NCBI RefSeq assembly: GCF_964204645.1 | Contig: NC_134028.1 | Location: 26,324,153-26,388,152 of the forward strand | Length of the DNA: 64,000 bases | DNA from: Tubulanus polymorphus | Taxonomy: Eukaryota; Nemertea; Palaeonemertea; Tubulaniformes; Tubulanidae | Reading direction: 5' to 3' | Shown here: piece after piece, positions 11,901-22,900 of the stretch | Position numbering within the stretch: position 1 is the first letter of the stretch | How the letters are laid out: every line of letters starts with the position of its first letter | The notes under the pieces: model-generated | What the model was told of the DNA's origin: nothing | Seen by the model: only the letters and a program-made list of their open reading frames with translations | Databases searched by the model: none | Made by a program: the position numbers and the translations under genes

Positions 11901-13660
11901 AAGAGGAATTTGATTTTTAATTTTAACTTTTTAAATATCGCGCAATGATGCAATCGCGTATTGAAATGACGCGTTTTTTTTTACTATGATCAAATCAATG
12001 CACAGACATCTGCCTTGAATCAACTTAAAGAATAGAGTTTGCTTATTAATATACTTGATTTTCAGACAGCCTCAGGTTTTAGTTTTAGAGAAATTTGATT
12101 TTGAAATTTAAATTTCTGAATATCGCGCCATGATGCAATCGTGTATTGAAATGACGCATTTTTTTACTATGATCAAATCAATGCACAGACATCTGCCTTA
12201 AATCAACTTAAAGAATAGAGTTTTCTTATTAATATACTTGATTTTCAGACAGCCTCAGGTTTTAGTTTTAGAGAAATTTGATTTTGAAATTTAAATTTCT
12301 GAATATCGCGCCATGATGCAATCGTGTATTGAAATGACGCGTTTTTTTACTATGATCAAATCAATGCACAGACATCTGCCTTAAATCAACTTAAAGAATA
12401 GAGTTTCCTGAATATTATACTGGATTTTCAGAAAGCCTCATGTTTTAGTTTAAGAGGAATTTGATTTTGAATTTTAACTTTTTAAATATCGCGCAATGAT
12501 GCAATCGTGTATTGAAATGACGCGTTTTTTTACTATGATCAAATCAATGCACAGACATCTGCCTTAAATCAACTTAAAGGATAGAGTTTCCTGAATATTA
12601 TACTGGATTTTCAGAAAGCCTCAGGTTTTAGTTTAAGAGGAATTTGATTTTGAATTTTAACTTTTTAAATATCGCGCAATGATGCAATCGTGTATTGAAA
12701 TGACGCGTTTTTTTTACTATGATCAAATCAATGCACAGACATCTGCCTTAAATAAACTTAAAGAATAGTTTCCTGAATATTATACTGGATTTTCAGAAAG
12801 CCTCAGGTTTTAGTTTTAGAGAAATTTGATTTTGAATTTTAATTTTTAAATACTGCGCCTTGATGCAGTCGTGTATTGAAATATTGCATTTTTTACTATG
12901 ATCAAATCATTGCACAGACATCTGCCTTAAAGAATAGAGTTTCCTTTATAATATTCTCGATTTTCAGAAAGTCTCAGGTTTTAGATTAATGGAATTTTAT
13001 TTTTTGAAATTTAAATTTCTGAATATCGCGCAATGATGCAATCGTGTATTGAAATGACGCGTTTTTTTTACTATGAAAAAATCAATGCACAGACATCTGC
13101 CTTGAATCAACTTAAAGACTAGAGTTAATATACTTAATTATCCTCAGGTTTGAGTTTAAGAGAAATTTGATTTTTAATTTTAATTTTTGAATATCGTGCC
13201 ACGATGCTATCGTCTATTGAAATGACGCATTTTTTACTATAATCAAACCAATGCACAGACACCTGCTTTACATCAACTTTACATCAGAGTGTGCTTATTA
13301 ATATACTTAATTTTAAGGAAGTCTCAGGTTTCAGAGTTTCAGAGAAATCTCATTATGAATTTTAACTTTTTAAATATCACCCAATGATGCAATCGTGTAT
13401 TGAAATGACGCGTTTTTTACTATGATCAAATCAATGCACAGACATCTGCCTTAAATCAACTTAAAGAATAGAGTTTCCTTAATAATATACTTAATTTTCA
13501 GGAACCCTGAGGTTTTAGTTTTAGAGAAATTTGATTTTGAATTTTAATGTTAACATGTTGAGCCATGATGCAATCGTGCGTTGAAATATTGCGTATTTTT
13601 TACTATGAACAAATGAAGACATCTGCTTTAAATCAACTCGAAGAATAGAGAAATTAATTT
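8936..13660. repeat. ~182-bp satellite array, about 25 copies
   Basis: The word GCACAGACATCTGCC recurs every ~182-183 bp (9258, 9441, 9623, 9805 and on). Each monomer also carries CTCAGGTTTTAG, ATATCGCGC and TGAAATGACGCG. Central copies are very similar. Copies at both edges (8936-9060 and after about 12850) are diverged and contain indels, as is usual at satellite edges. No coding potential. Confidence 0.95.
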
Positions 13661-14000
13661 TCAGGTAGCATTGTTTTACTTTTATAGACATAGTTGAATT
13701 TTAACAGGCATAATTGATGTAAAATACATTTCGATGAAAATCTATGAAATTTACGAAAATCACTACACATTTTAATTATATAAAACAATTATTGATCACT
13801 CTTCTGCCCCGGTGACTTTATTGAATGATCGTCGTTTCGTCCGGTCAAAGTGTTAAGTTATACATTTCATGTCAACCAGTATCTACAGGCAGCTATACAG
13901 TGTGTACACACTATATCTGAATACGAGGCTGGAATAACAGGCTCACTTCACGATAGTAGATTACTGATGATGTCAAATTCATTCTTCAATTTCATTTCAG
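13661..14000 (+). other. Presumed ARL16 intron sequence
   Basis: AT-rich DNA between the satellite edge and the first recognisable ARL16 exon. It ends in a polypyrimidine tract and AG at 13999-14000. I searched it for a GxxGxGKT/S-coding exon and found none. Confidence 0.5.
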
Positions 14001-14056
14001 CATTTGCGGCAAAAGGTTCTGCCAATCTCGGTGATGCTCCATCTACTATTCCTACT
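14001..14056 (+). CDS. ARL16: ARL16 internal exon (switch I)
   Basis: Acceptor TTCATTTCAG and donor ACT|GTAAGT. The exon starts with two bases that finish a split codon, then encodes FAAKGSANLGDAPSTIPT, similar to vertebrate ARL16 just after its P-loop helix. Confidence 0.8.
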
Positions 14057-15350
14057 GTAAGTTACTATTCACTACTCCAATATCGGAGCGTCTGCGCTTT
14101 AGGTCTCCCTCTAATCTGACCATGGCATAACACTATTCTTTGATAACACTAGACTAGTGCCACACAGTGGAAAGATGACCTCAACTGCAGTTAGTCCGAA
14201 AATTTTTATCGGAGATTTACTTCTAAAACTGACTTTAAACCGCACGACCTCCTCTCATGCAAAGTTGAAATATACGTAAGTCTTAAACTCTTATCGCAAT
14301 ATTTCAGGTCGGCACAAATTTGGTGACGTTATCGACAGGCAGAAAACAGGATGTGACAGTTCGTGAACTGGGCGGATGTATGGCTCCGATCTGGCACAAA
14401 TACTTCGAGAATACGAATAGACTTATCGTAAGTTGTCGAGTGGTGACACGTAGCCTTAATGGAATAGAATGAAGCTCTATATTCAGCGGTATAACTTGAT
14501 AATAGGCCTAACTGATTTTTATTCTAACACATCATCAACTATTATTAATTACCTACCAGACTATATTTCCACTTAGGTGACAGTCGCCTTAGTGGAAATA
14601 TATAAAGTGACTGCAGCTGAGTACCATAATTATATTTCAACTATTAATTACCTACCAGACCCGACCTGAAGTTGTGGAAAAGGTTTGGAACTGAATATCA
14701 CCGCGGTTTAATTTCAGTTTGTAATTGACGTTTCTAATCGAATGCAAGTGTCCACTTCATGTATTATGTTACTGACAATTTTGAAAAATGGAAATCTGCA
14801 GAATACAGTGTTTTTACTTGTACTCAATAAAGTGTAAGTATCTGATTTCATCCGCTGAGTCTACAGTTGATCCTCTTTCCTGCGTTTACCCAGCGGTGCG
14901 GCGTATTCACTTGTCACAACCAGTCTAGAAAATCTGTTATTCATTGCTTGGACACGTCGGGGCACTGATCAAAACACAAGATTGCTGATGGTGCCTTGTG
15001 GGCTTTAGAGTGCGTTCACATTCGTTTGTACCATTATTTCCATGAGTTAGTGTAGTACAGTTACAGTTCTACTGATTTGAGATTATGAATGATAAAGTAT
15101 TGTCGTTGTTGAATAGTGAAAGCCACAATGGCTGTAAACGCAAACAGCCACAACACCCGATTGTGATGTTGATTTGATATTGCTATTTTTCAGTGATTCT
15201 CCGGGCTGTATGAACAGAATTGAATTGAACACATTAATGAAACTCGACGAGATGATGAAATATGCAAAACAACACATCACAGTATTAGAAGTGAGCGCCA
15301 AAGAAGCATCTGGACTCGGAGAGGTTTTAAAATGGTTACAGGATACTTGA
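14001..15350 (+). CDS. ARL16: ADP-ribosylation-factor-like GTPase 16, 5' part missing from window
   Basis: Four exons (14001-14056, 14308-14427, 14718-14833, 15194-15350) join in frame with canonical GT-AG sites. They encode the C-terminal ~149 residues of an ARL16-like small GTPase, a divergent ARF-family protein linked in vertebrates to cilia and Golgi traffic. Diagnostic matches are GDAPSTIPTVGTNL (switch I area), VRELGGCMAPIW (the ARL16-specific form of the WDxGGQ motif), LVLNKVD (G4) and EVSAKE (G5). The protein ends in LKWLQDT. The first exon here begins at codon phase 1, so at least one upstream exon with start codon and P-loop must exist. It is not between 8.7 kb and 14.0 kb, so it lies left of the window or is lost. 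Transcription converges on CNOT6. Confidence 0.88.
14308..14427 (+). CDS. ARL16: ARL16 exon (RELGGCM motif)
   Basis: Forty codons, phase 0 at both ends, flanked by ATATTTCAG and GTAAGT. It encodes VGTNLVTL, VRELGGCMAPIW and ends NTNRLI. The glycine pair replaces the usual WDxGGQ motif of ARFs, as in other ARL16 proteins. Confidence 0.92.
14718..14833 (+). CDS. ARL16: ARL16 exon (NKxD motif)
   Basis: Encodes FVIDVSNRMQVSTSCIMLL through LLVLNK and the first two bases of the next codon. Acceptor TTAATTTCAG, donor GTAAGT. The split codon completes the NKVD guanine-specificity motif. Confidence 0.92.
15194..15350 (+). CDS. ARL16: ARL16 terminal exon
   Basis: One base completes the valine of NKVD, then SPGCMNRIEL, YAKQHITVLEVSAKEASG and LKWLQDT with stop TGA at 15348-15350. 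SAK is the G5 motif. Acceptor is TATTTTTCAG. Confidence 0.92.
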
Positions 15351-15680
15351 TTGTTTCATCGTAAAAACTCAGAACTCGAGTGACAATTGAGTTTTTATCT
15401 TGTGCGATATGAACAATGGACTAGCACTCCTCTTAACTCTAATGCTTTCAATTAGAGTTATCCTATGCTCGAGGACAAATCTTAGAACCATTGCAACAAC
15501 AGACTGAGAAGCATTCTACTGTAATATTAACTCTCGAATCAAACTTGACAAACAACACTGTGCAGCTGGGTCCAGATGTTTGTGACAAATGGTTTTGTAG
15601 CTTGATTGAGCTGGTTTTGTAAACACGTGTTTAGAATTAGAAGCCTATATCTCACATTTCATTCCTCTCTAGTCTTGAAG

Positions 15681-15686
15681 AATAAA
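15681..15686 (+). terminator. Probable ARL16 polyadenylation signal
   Basis: AATAAA 331 bp after the ARL16 stop codon on the coding strand, in AT-rich DNA. No closer canonical signal was seen. Cleavage would fall near 15.7 kb. Confidence 0.5.
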
Positions 15687-15699
15687 CGCATTTGTGTAA

Positions 15700-16585
15700 A
15701 ACTATTGAAATGGAGAGATTCGCTTGTACTTTGTCTAATAATCTACGCGTATATTCACTGTATTGAAAGTTATTTTTTAGAAATGTGTCGTATATATTTT
15801 TCAACATTTGTAGTTTATTCAGTTCTTCATATATAAGATTAAAAGAAAGATTTTTAGCAATAATAATGTATTAGTTAACGGTAGTTGTTCATTTTTGGAC
15901 CACCTCCTAATCATTATCAGGACCCACTGGGAATCAGTGCAGTATTTCCTGGGTTTGAACCTTTTAAATGGATGAATATATGTCCTGAGATGGTATGAAT
16001 CCTGCTCGCTATTTCTGGGTACAAACCTCTAATCGGAATCAGTATCAATTATTACTGCGTTCGAACTATGGAAACCCTAGTACATCCTCTTACTGGACAA
16101 TAAATATATTAACCCTATATTCCAATAGGTGGCGCTCGTAAAAGATAATCATTTTTTTAAATCCAACAATCAAGCCAGCTTAGACAATTTAAGATTATCG
16201 AAATAGACTTAGATGTATATAGTTCCCTCTAATAATTCATATATTGTAAATAGTTTATCCATTCATTGTTAACAACTTTGTCATGGTTTATTTAGAAAAC
16301 TTGGAGTAAATTCTGTTCCAAACCCTTGCAGGACTTGGACCCTGTAATTAGGCTTTTTCAATCTCAATACAGCATCCTGACTAAAAATCAGCAACAGATA
16401 ATGGGCTCGAACCCATACACACCTATTCAGCATTCAGAGATTCTTCAATGTAACCCGGGTCCAGAAAACCATGAAAACCAACTGACTTAATTATTTTTTT
16501 ATATATGCTGCAATTATTTCATTTATTTTATTTTAACAAAGGGACACAAAATATACAAAGATACCAAATACATTGGTTTTTATCC
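15700..16585. other. Intergenic stretch between convergent ARL16 and CNOT6
   Basis: No gene seen. On the minus strand an AATAAA (plus TTTATT near 16522) could end a long CNOT6 3' UTR. Phrases such as gggtttgaacc/gggctcgaaccc recur loosely and suggest old decayed repeats. Confidence 0.4.
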
Positions 16586-16704
16586 CTGCACACAGGGATT
16601 GTGTTGAATTGGACACGTCGTCACCTTCGCACACAGGGACAGTGTTGAATCCGACACATTGTCACCTCCGCACACAGGGACCGTGTTGAATATGACACAT
16701 CACC
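16586..16704. repeat. 41-bp minisatellite, ~3 copies
   Basis: CACACAGGGA begins at 16589, 16630 and 16671, a 41-bp period, each copy followed by GTGTTGAAT and a GACAC/CACC segment. Confidence 0.85.
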
Positions 16705-17262
16705 TTATGAAAGTGTGAAAACATTGATTCCTACTGTACAATGTCTCCCGTTAATAGTGATCCATACTGCGCAAAGTCAGTCGTTTAAAATAAAACCCAG
16801 AGAGAACCACGTATCACAACTTAAAAGAAAAATTTTGCTCTAAATTCTTTAAGAATTTCGTATTAAAATATCATTGAATGTATCGCCATTTTCTGGTTGG
16901 TTAAAAGATTTTTGGAGACAACTGGTTGGTGTAGTCTACCTACTAACAGCGGACAGAGGAAACAAGTGATCTTTCATCATCATTTCATATGAGACAGTGA
17001 TTTGTATCAGAAATGTATTCAATCTGACACACACAGCTTACAAACAGATACTATAGTGCAAATTCAATAGAACTTGCGCTAACAAATTGACAGAGGAAAG
17101 ATCCAGGACTTGTTCACTTTCCGGTCAATATTTCAATATATTGAATTGTGGTTCAATGCAACGCATATGACTTTGTGAGTTTAAGATGAAATTGAATCCA
17201 AAATATCAATAAACATGGACGTATAATCTTGAGTCGATTGTCCACGTTTGTACATTCAGCCT

Positions 17263-17531
17263 GGGTAGTTCCTGAACCAGCCGAACGGTAGTTCCTGAAC
17301 CAGCCGAGCGGTAGTTCCTGAACCAGCCGAGCGGTAGTTCCTGAACCAGCCGAGCGGTAGTTCCTGAACCCGCCGAGCGGTAGTTCCTGAACCAGCCGAG
17401 CGGTAGCTCCTGAACCAGCCGAGCGGTAGTTCCTGAACCAGCCGAGCGGTAGTTCCTGAACCAGCCGAGCGGTAGCTCCTGAACCAGCCGAGCGGTAGTT
17501 CCTGAACCAGCCGAGCGGTAGTTCCTGAACC
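17263..17531. repeat. 23-bp minisatellite, ~11.7 copies
   Basis: GTAGTTCCTGAACCAGCCGA-GCG units repeat every 23 bp with only a few substitutions (GTAGCTCC, CCCGCC, CCGAACG). The array lies downstream of the CNOT6 stop, possibly inside its 3' UTR on the opposite strand. Confidence 0.95.
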
Positions 17532-19721
17532 TAGATGACTAATAACTAGTTACAAATCTATACGCAGTCATCGTTCTTATAAATATACAAACTTTAAACC
17601 ATCTTCCAAACACTACATAAAGTGCGTTCGAAACCAAATACGCACCGGTTATCAACAATCAATCAACTATACTTTCGTTAAACCTTCCATAACTCGCAGG
17701 GGGGCTGTTTAAATATGAATTCCAGTCTGAATGATGTCTAAAATTTTAGTAATTTCATCCACATTGGCCGCCCGTTAAAAACTAGGGGTCGTGTTTATAG
17801 ACTCAGTATAAACTTTAATCCAAGAGCCAACTCAATTGAGTTAGCCCCCTAGTAGTCGATACTGGTCTCTCAAATTGTTTCTAGGTCTTCAGCTTTTACA
17901 GTGACATGACAGTTATATTCTTTAAGACATGAATGTATTTATAACAGAGGGGGCCAGGTTCACAGAGATCAATCATACCGGGTTTCGTACATTACTATTA
18001 GACTAGGGGTATAGTTGGTTGTTTCGATACCGCGTAAACTGTCCTTTTATTGGAATGATAAAATATTTCAGTAAGAAACTAAAGTCTCTCTCTCTCTCAC
18101 TCTCTACAACTGAGGTTATCAAACGTAATCAGTATGAGGTATCTTCTATCAAACAACACTCATGATTTATATATGTTAAAGATTTAGCTGAATTTGGGCA
18201 TAATTTTCTTCAACGCTCAATGAAAGCTTCGCAGTACCCTCGTCAGAGTATCTCGTCCGAGTACCTCATCTGAGTACCTCGTTGCTCGACTAAAAGGAGA
18301 ATTTATTCGCAAACGAAAAATCGTAAGAATCAATCGTAATATTAATAATTGTAATAATAACGATACAAATAATTTAATAGTTTTTTTTAGTGCTAAGATT
18401 CTGATAAAAATCCGAACGACACTTAAAACACGCAAAAAAGATACATGTGACCGATAAAAAAAAAAAATTCCAGTTGCGTTTAAAAAAAAAAATGGCACCT
18501 GACTCAAGCTTACATTTTTTTTACAACTATAAATTAAGACAAAAAACGTCGTCATCTTTTTAAAATTGTTATCTTTACATCATCAAGAGATCTACCTATA
18601 AAACACGATCTTTTTTCTACAAATTCATTTTCTTTTTACACTAGAAAAAATTAAGACGATTCTTGTTTTTTTCCGCCCGTGATACAATAAATACAGGCAT
18701 GCGCTCACAAATCGGAAATAATTAAAACTTATACATGCAAACGAGAGAAAAATTTGCCGTCCAAAAAAAAAACCTAATCTTCTTAATTATGAATCGTATG
18801 AAACTGTACACACTATAGCTACATATACTCTATGGTCGGGATACCAGTCTACCGCCAACTTAACAACTTCAGCCTGTCGTACTTCGGAATGGGATAAAAA
18901 TTCAAACTACACGTTACTCTAAAATCTATTTGTTACAGTAATCAGAAAGTCTCGTGACCAGTTCACGGCATTTTCATGGTAATAATCAATTTGATTGATT
19001 TTTTGACCGAATTAGCACATTGAAACAATGACCTAGACGCTGGCGACTCGAGATAAATGACCTTGAACCTTGGTGACGCAGAATTCATTGACCTTGCACC
19101 TTAGTGACACAGAATACGACGACCTTTAACCTCTGGTGCACGCCGCTTAAACCTCTAGCTCAAACAAAAACCCAGTCCATATTTCTTTTCTCCCAGATAT
19201 AACTGAGTGAAAACAATACCTCGCGATATTCATTACAAACACCATTGAAACAGAATTCATTATGCAAATTAGGAATTATCAGTGGTTCGTCCGAATGTAA
19301 GATTACAGAAATTCTTTCAAATATTTCAGGCCGAAATGATCCGGCCAGCAGTGCCTCACCCGGAGAGAATCAGTATCACATAAATAGATGAAGCAAAACA
19401 ATAAAAACCTAAAGATGGCAGCCATATCGTTTAAAATATAACAGCACCGGTGTGTATTGCTACTATTAGTTCTGTATTGTACCACTCGATGGTGCTTCTC
19501 GCAGAGTCCGAGGATGTGACAGTGATAGATACATAGGGGGGGAGGTGCGAGACATCACCTGATATGTAAACCACGTCGATCAGTCGTGAAACCCTTCATC
19601 TCGCTTACTCGCTCTCCGCTTACGAATGTCCCTCGAGAAAAATGCATTTTTGTACTTTGGTCAAAATAACGACGGCCGCCGATGGATCTTCTTCGTACGC
19701 GGCACGCGCCGGCGCCATCTA
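17532..19721. other. CNOT6 downstream region, possible 3' UTR
   Basis: No coding sequence recognised. Contents include A/T homopolymer-rich DNA (18.2-18.8 kb) and a degenerate ~35-bp repeat around 19028-19140 containing TGACCTTGA/TGACCTAGA words. Being directly after the CNOT6 stop on the minus strand, much of it may be 3' UTR. Confidence 0.45.
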
Positions 19722-19959
19722 TTATCTACGCGCAAAACTATGAACCGACGTGCGTTGCTGCTGATTCGGTTGCGGATACGGAACGGGCATTTCGAATTCG
19801 ACCATCAACGCGAAGTGATCCGACGGTATGTGTGGATGGGGACAGCCGACGACTTTGTTCTCGCTGAACCACTCGGGTTCGATCGGTCCTAGAACGCCGA
19901 GCGGACTCATGAACTCACGTGAATACACGATGTAGTCAATAATACCCTTGAAATCGTAC
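19722..19959 (-). CDS. CNOT6: CNOT6 terminal coding exon
   Basis: Encodes YDFKGIIDYIVYSREFMSP, GCPHPHIPSDHFALMVEFEM and ends HSFARR with TAA at 19724-19722. The SDH motif carries catalytic H529. Acceptor is a long T-rich tract ending CAG. Confidence 0.97.
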
Positions 19960-22900
19960 CTGAAAAAATAAAACGAAACATCAATCAAACATGGCGCCTC
20001 TTCGGAGTGAATCGATTTATTCATATTTCACGTATTGATAAAGAAAGACGCGGTCAATAGAAACATCCAAATTCCTTGAGTTTTTCAGGTTTTTGGAAAA
20101 ATTGATCAAATTCCCAGATTTTTTTCTATATTGCTGAGTTTTCCAGGTCGGTGGGTTCCCTGTTAATTATAGCCTATTGTTATTGAGTTACCATTGAGAT
20201 AAACCTGTTCAAACAACGACACTATAATATTTCATTTCACGAGTCTCTGAACAAATTCAGGTGGCATCATTATTAAATATTACAGCAGGGTGATTGATAG
20301 TGCACCCGATTGACATCAGAGAATACCTGTAACCCTGTATCCCATCCCTGAATCCCATCCCTGTATCCCCCCTTGTGCCTCCCTGTATCACACCCCTGTA
20401 TCCCCCCCTGTGCCTCCCTGTATCACACCCCTGTATCCCACCCCTGTACCTCCCTGTATCCCCCCACCCCTGTATCCCATCCCTGAATCCCATCCCTGTA
20501 TCCCACCCCTGTACCTCCCTGTATCCCCCCACCCCTGTATCCCATCCCTGTATCCCCCCTGTATCCCACCCCTGTACCTCCCTGTATCCCCCCACCCCTG
20601 TATCCCATCCCTGAATCCCATCCCTGTATCCCACCCCTGTACCTCCCTGTATCCCCCCACCCCTGTATCCCATCCCTGAATCCCATCCCTGTATCCCCCC
20701 CTGTGCCTCCCTGTATCACAACCCTGTATCCCATCCCTACTGAAAAAAGATTAGAAATTTTATCAAAATTCAATTAATTCATTACTGGATATAACAGACT
20801 GTCCGTTGTATAATGAACACATTTACCACCATCAAACTCCACCCACATCGCACCACATCGCACCACATCCCCCCACCCCCCGCTGAAGTTAAACTTAAAT
20901 TCTAATCATTTCACACCGGATATAACTAACTACTATTGATAGTAATGACCAGATTTTCTGATGCCCTGAAGTTTGTCGTAACAAAATTCCCCGATATGCT
21001 GGAGTTCATCGTTACACATCGTTGTATGACATCGTGGAACTGAAGTAATGTTTTCAATCTCTCAAAAAATACTGAATTTATTTCGGTGTAATCTTCTATT
21101 TCTGTTACGGGCAGTAGATATCTCATTGATTTTCGGAGGGGTGGCTGCACCTCTAAAACTTGTTAAGGAGGACTGACTGTTAAGGATACTTGTACGTTAC
21201 GTATGATAGAACGATCTTAAATCAATACTCATCACCCCTAAATGTCACATCTTCTAAATTCATTACGGCGTGTTTACCGGTAGAGCGGGGGCTGTTTTCA
21301 TCTGAGAAACTCCACATAATGCCGATACTAAAAATATTCCACTTTAAAGGCTTAGTTATAGTCGGAGCACGCCTGAAGTGCGCTCACACCTCTCAGGTAT
21401 ATTTACGTGCCGTGTGTTTCGTTTCGCCTGTGGTGGTCGTGGTTACGACTTAGAAAGGCTTATGACAAAAACAAAATAGACGGTCGCAGCGTGTTGATTC
21501 AACTGACATTTTCTCCATATCGCTTTCCGCTGCACCGCTGGCTATAATTATAATCAAAATCCAGGTAAAAATGAAACTGATTCAATTAACAGTTTTGTAT
21601 AAGTCACAGCGCATTTCATATTAGCTCACAGACCAGTCCAGTCTAATGGAATTCATCTTGATTTAAATCCTCCTGTGGACAAAACATGCAAAAGTCGATT
21701 CTTGGTAAAATTATATGGACTACTTTCTGACCTTGCCCCCTTGGGTGCATACGAACTGTGTAATAAGACCCCTCATTTCGAAATCCACTCGAAATCTTCT
21801 CTTTACGCCAAATATCAAAAGTCATCGCAAAATCTTTTTTTTAAATGTATCAAAGAGGTATTTTTCCGCAAATCTTATTTTCTCTGACGAAACTAAAAAC
21901 CGACATTTTCCATCCTCATTTTCTAAATGTCTCCGATCGCTAAATACCAGGAATAAGTTCACGTAAAAACTCCTTGCGTCCTTGGCTATATATATATATA
22001 TATATACATCAATTACCTGGTATAACAAAAAACTTCTTATTCAACACGAGGAACTCTTTTTCCTGCTGCGGAGACAGAAAGCTCAGAAATACCGGACAGG
22101 AGGGAGCTCTCTACTCGCGGATAAACTATTAACCCTTTCAGTGCTGACTAATTGATAACCCTAAAGTGCTGGAGATAATTTGAAAATTTGAAAAAGATTC
22201 TACCCCAGTGTGTTGAATAACGGGTATACCGCTATAGTGCTTCTACACCACGGTGCAGTGTATCATTAATTACTAATATTTCACTACGCTTGACAGGTGC
22301 TGCCATCTTCCAATAGAGATAATTACTTATTATAAGACATCGATACACCAGGATACAAGGTGGTGTACTATCAAAGTTGTTCGCCAATTCATAGTGCGGC
22401 GTAGACACACTAAAAGGGTTAAATGATTCTCGCTTAAACATGCCGCTGACACATGACATTTCACTAATTACATTGATACATCATGATGCGGTGTATTAGT
22501 AAAGTGCTCCACCGATTTATACACCGTACTGCGGTGTAGATACACTGTTAAGGGTTAAATGAGTCTTGTAACAAATTGAGCATCGTAATCACACACAAAC
22601 ACGCTGCTGACATATGACATTTAACCGGGCAACCAGCTGTATACAATAATACAATTCATGTCGACTCTTCCCCGGAAAACACACTCACTGGTTCACGTGT
22701 TTGTGGTTTCCAATGGCAACTAATGACACACTAAAACGCGGTTACGCGTCGAACGCCGAGAGTAAGACACAGAGATTTGTTTTATAACATCAGAGAGGTG
22801 TAAAGGGCGAGTCGCTAGATTTAAAATGCCGCCTTATTATTAACTAATTAGATCTGCTACGGAAGCTCTACCAGTGACAGTTCACAAACATAATAATTAC

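Noticed and set aside
4960-13660. Tandem arrays as CRISPR
   Set aside because: Units are contiguous without spacers, periods are 101 and 182 bp, and the DNA is eukaryotic.
20257-20773. Six overlapping frames of GYRG/PPLY repeats
   Set aside because: Artefacts of a C-rich minisatellite open in many frames on both strands.
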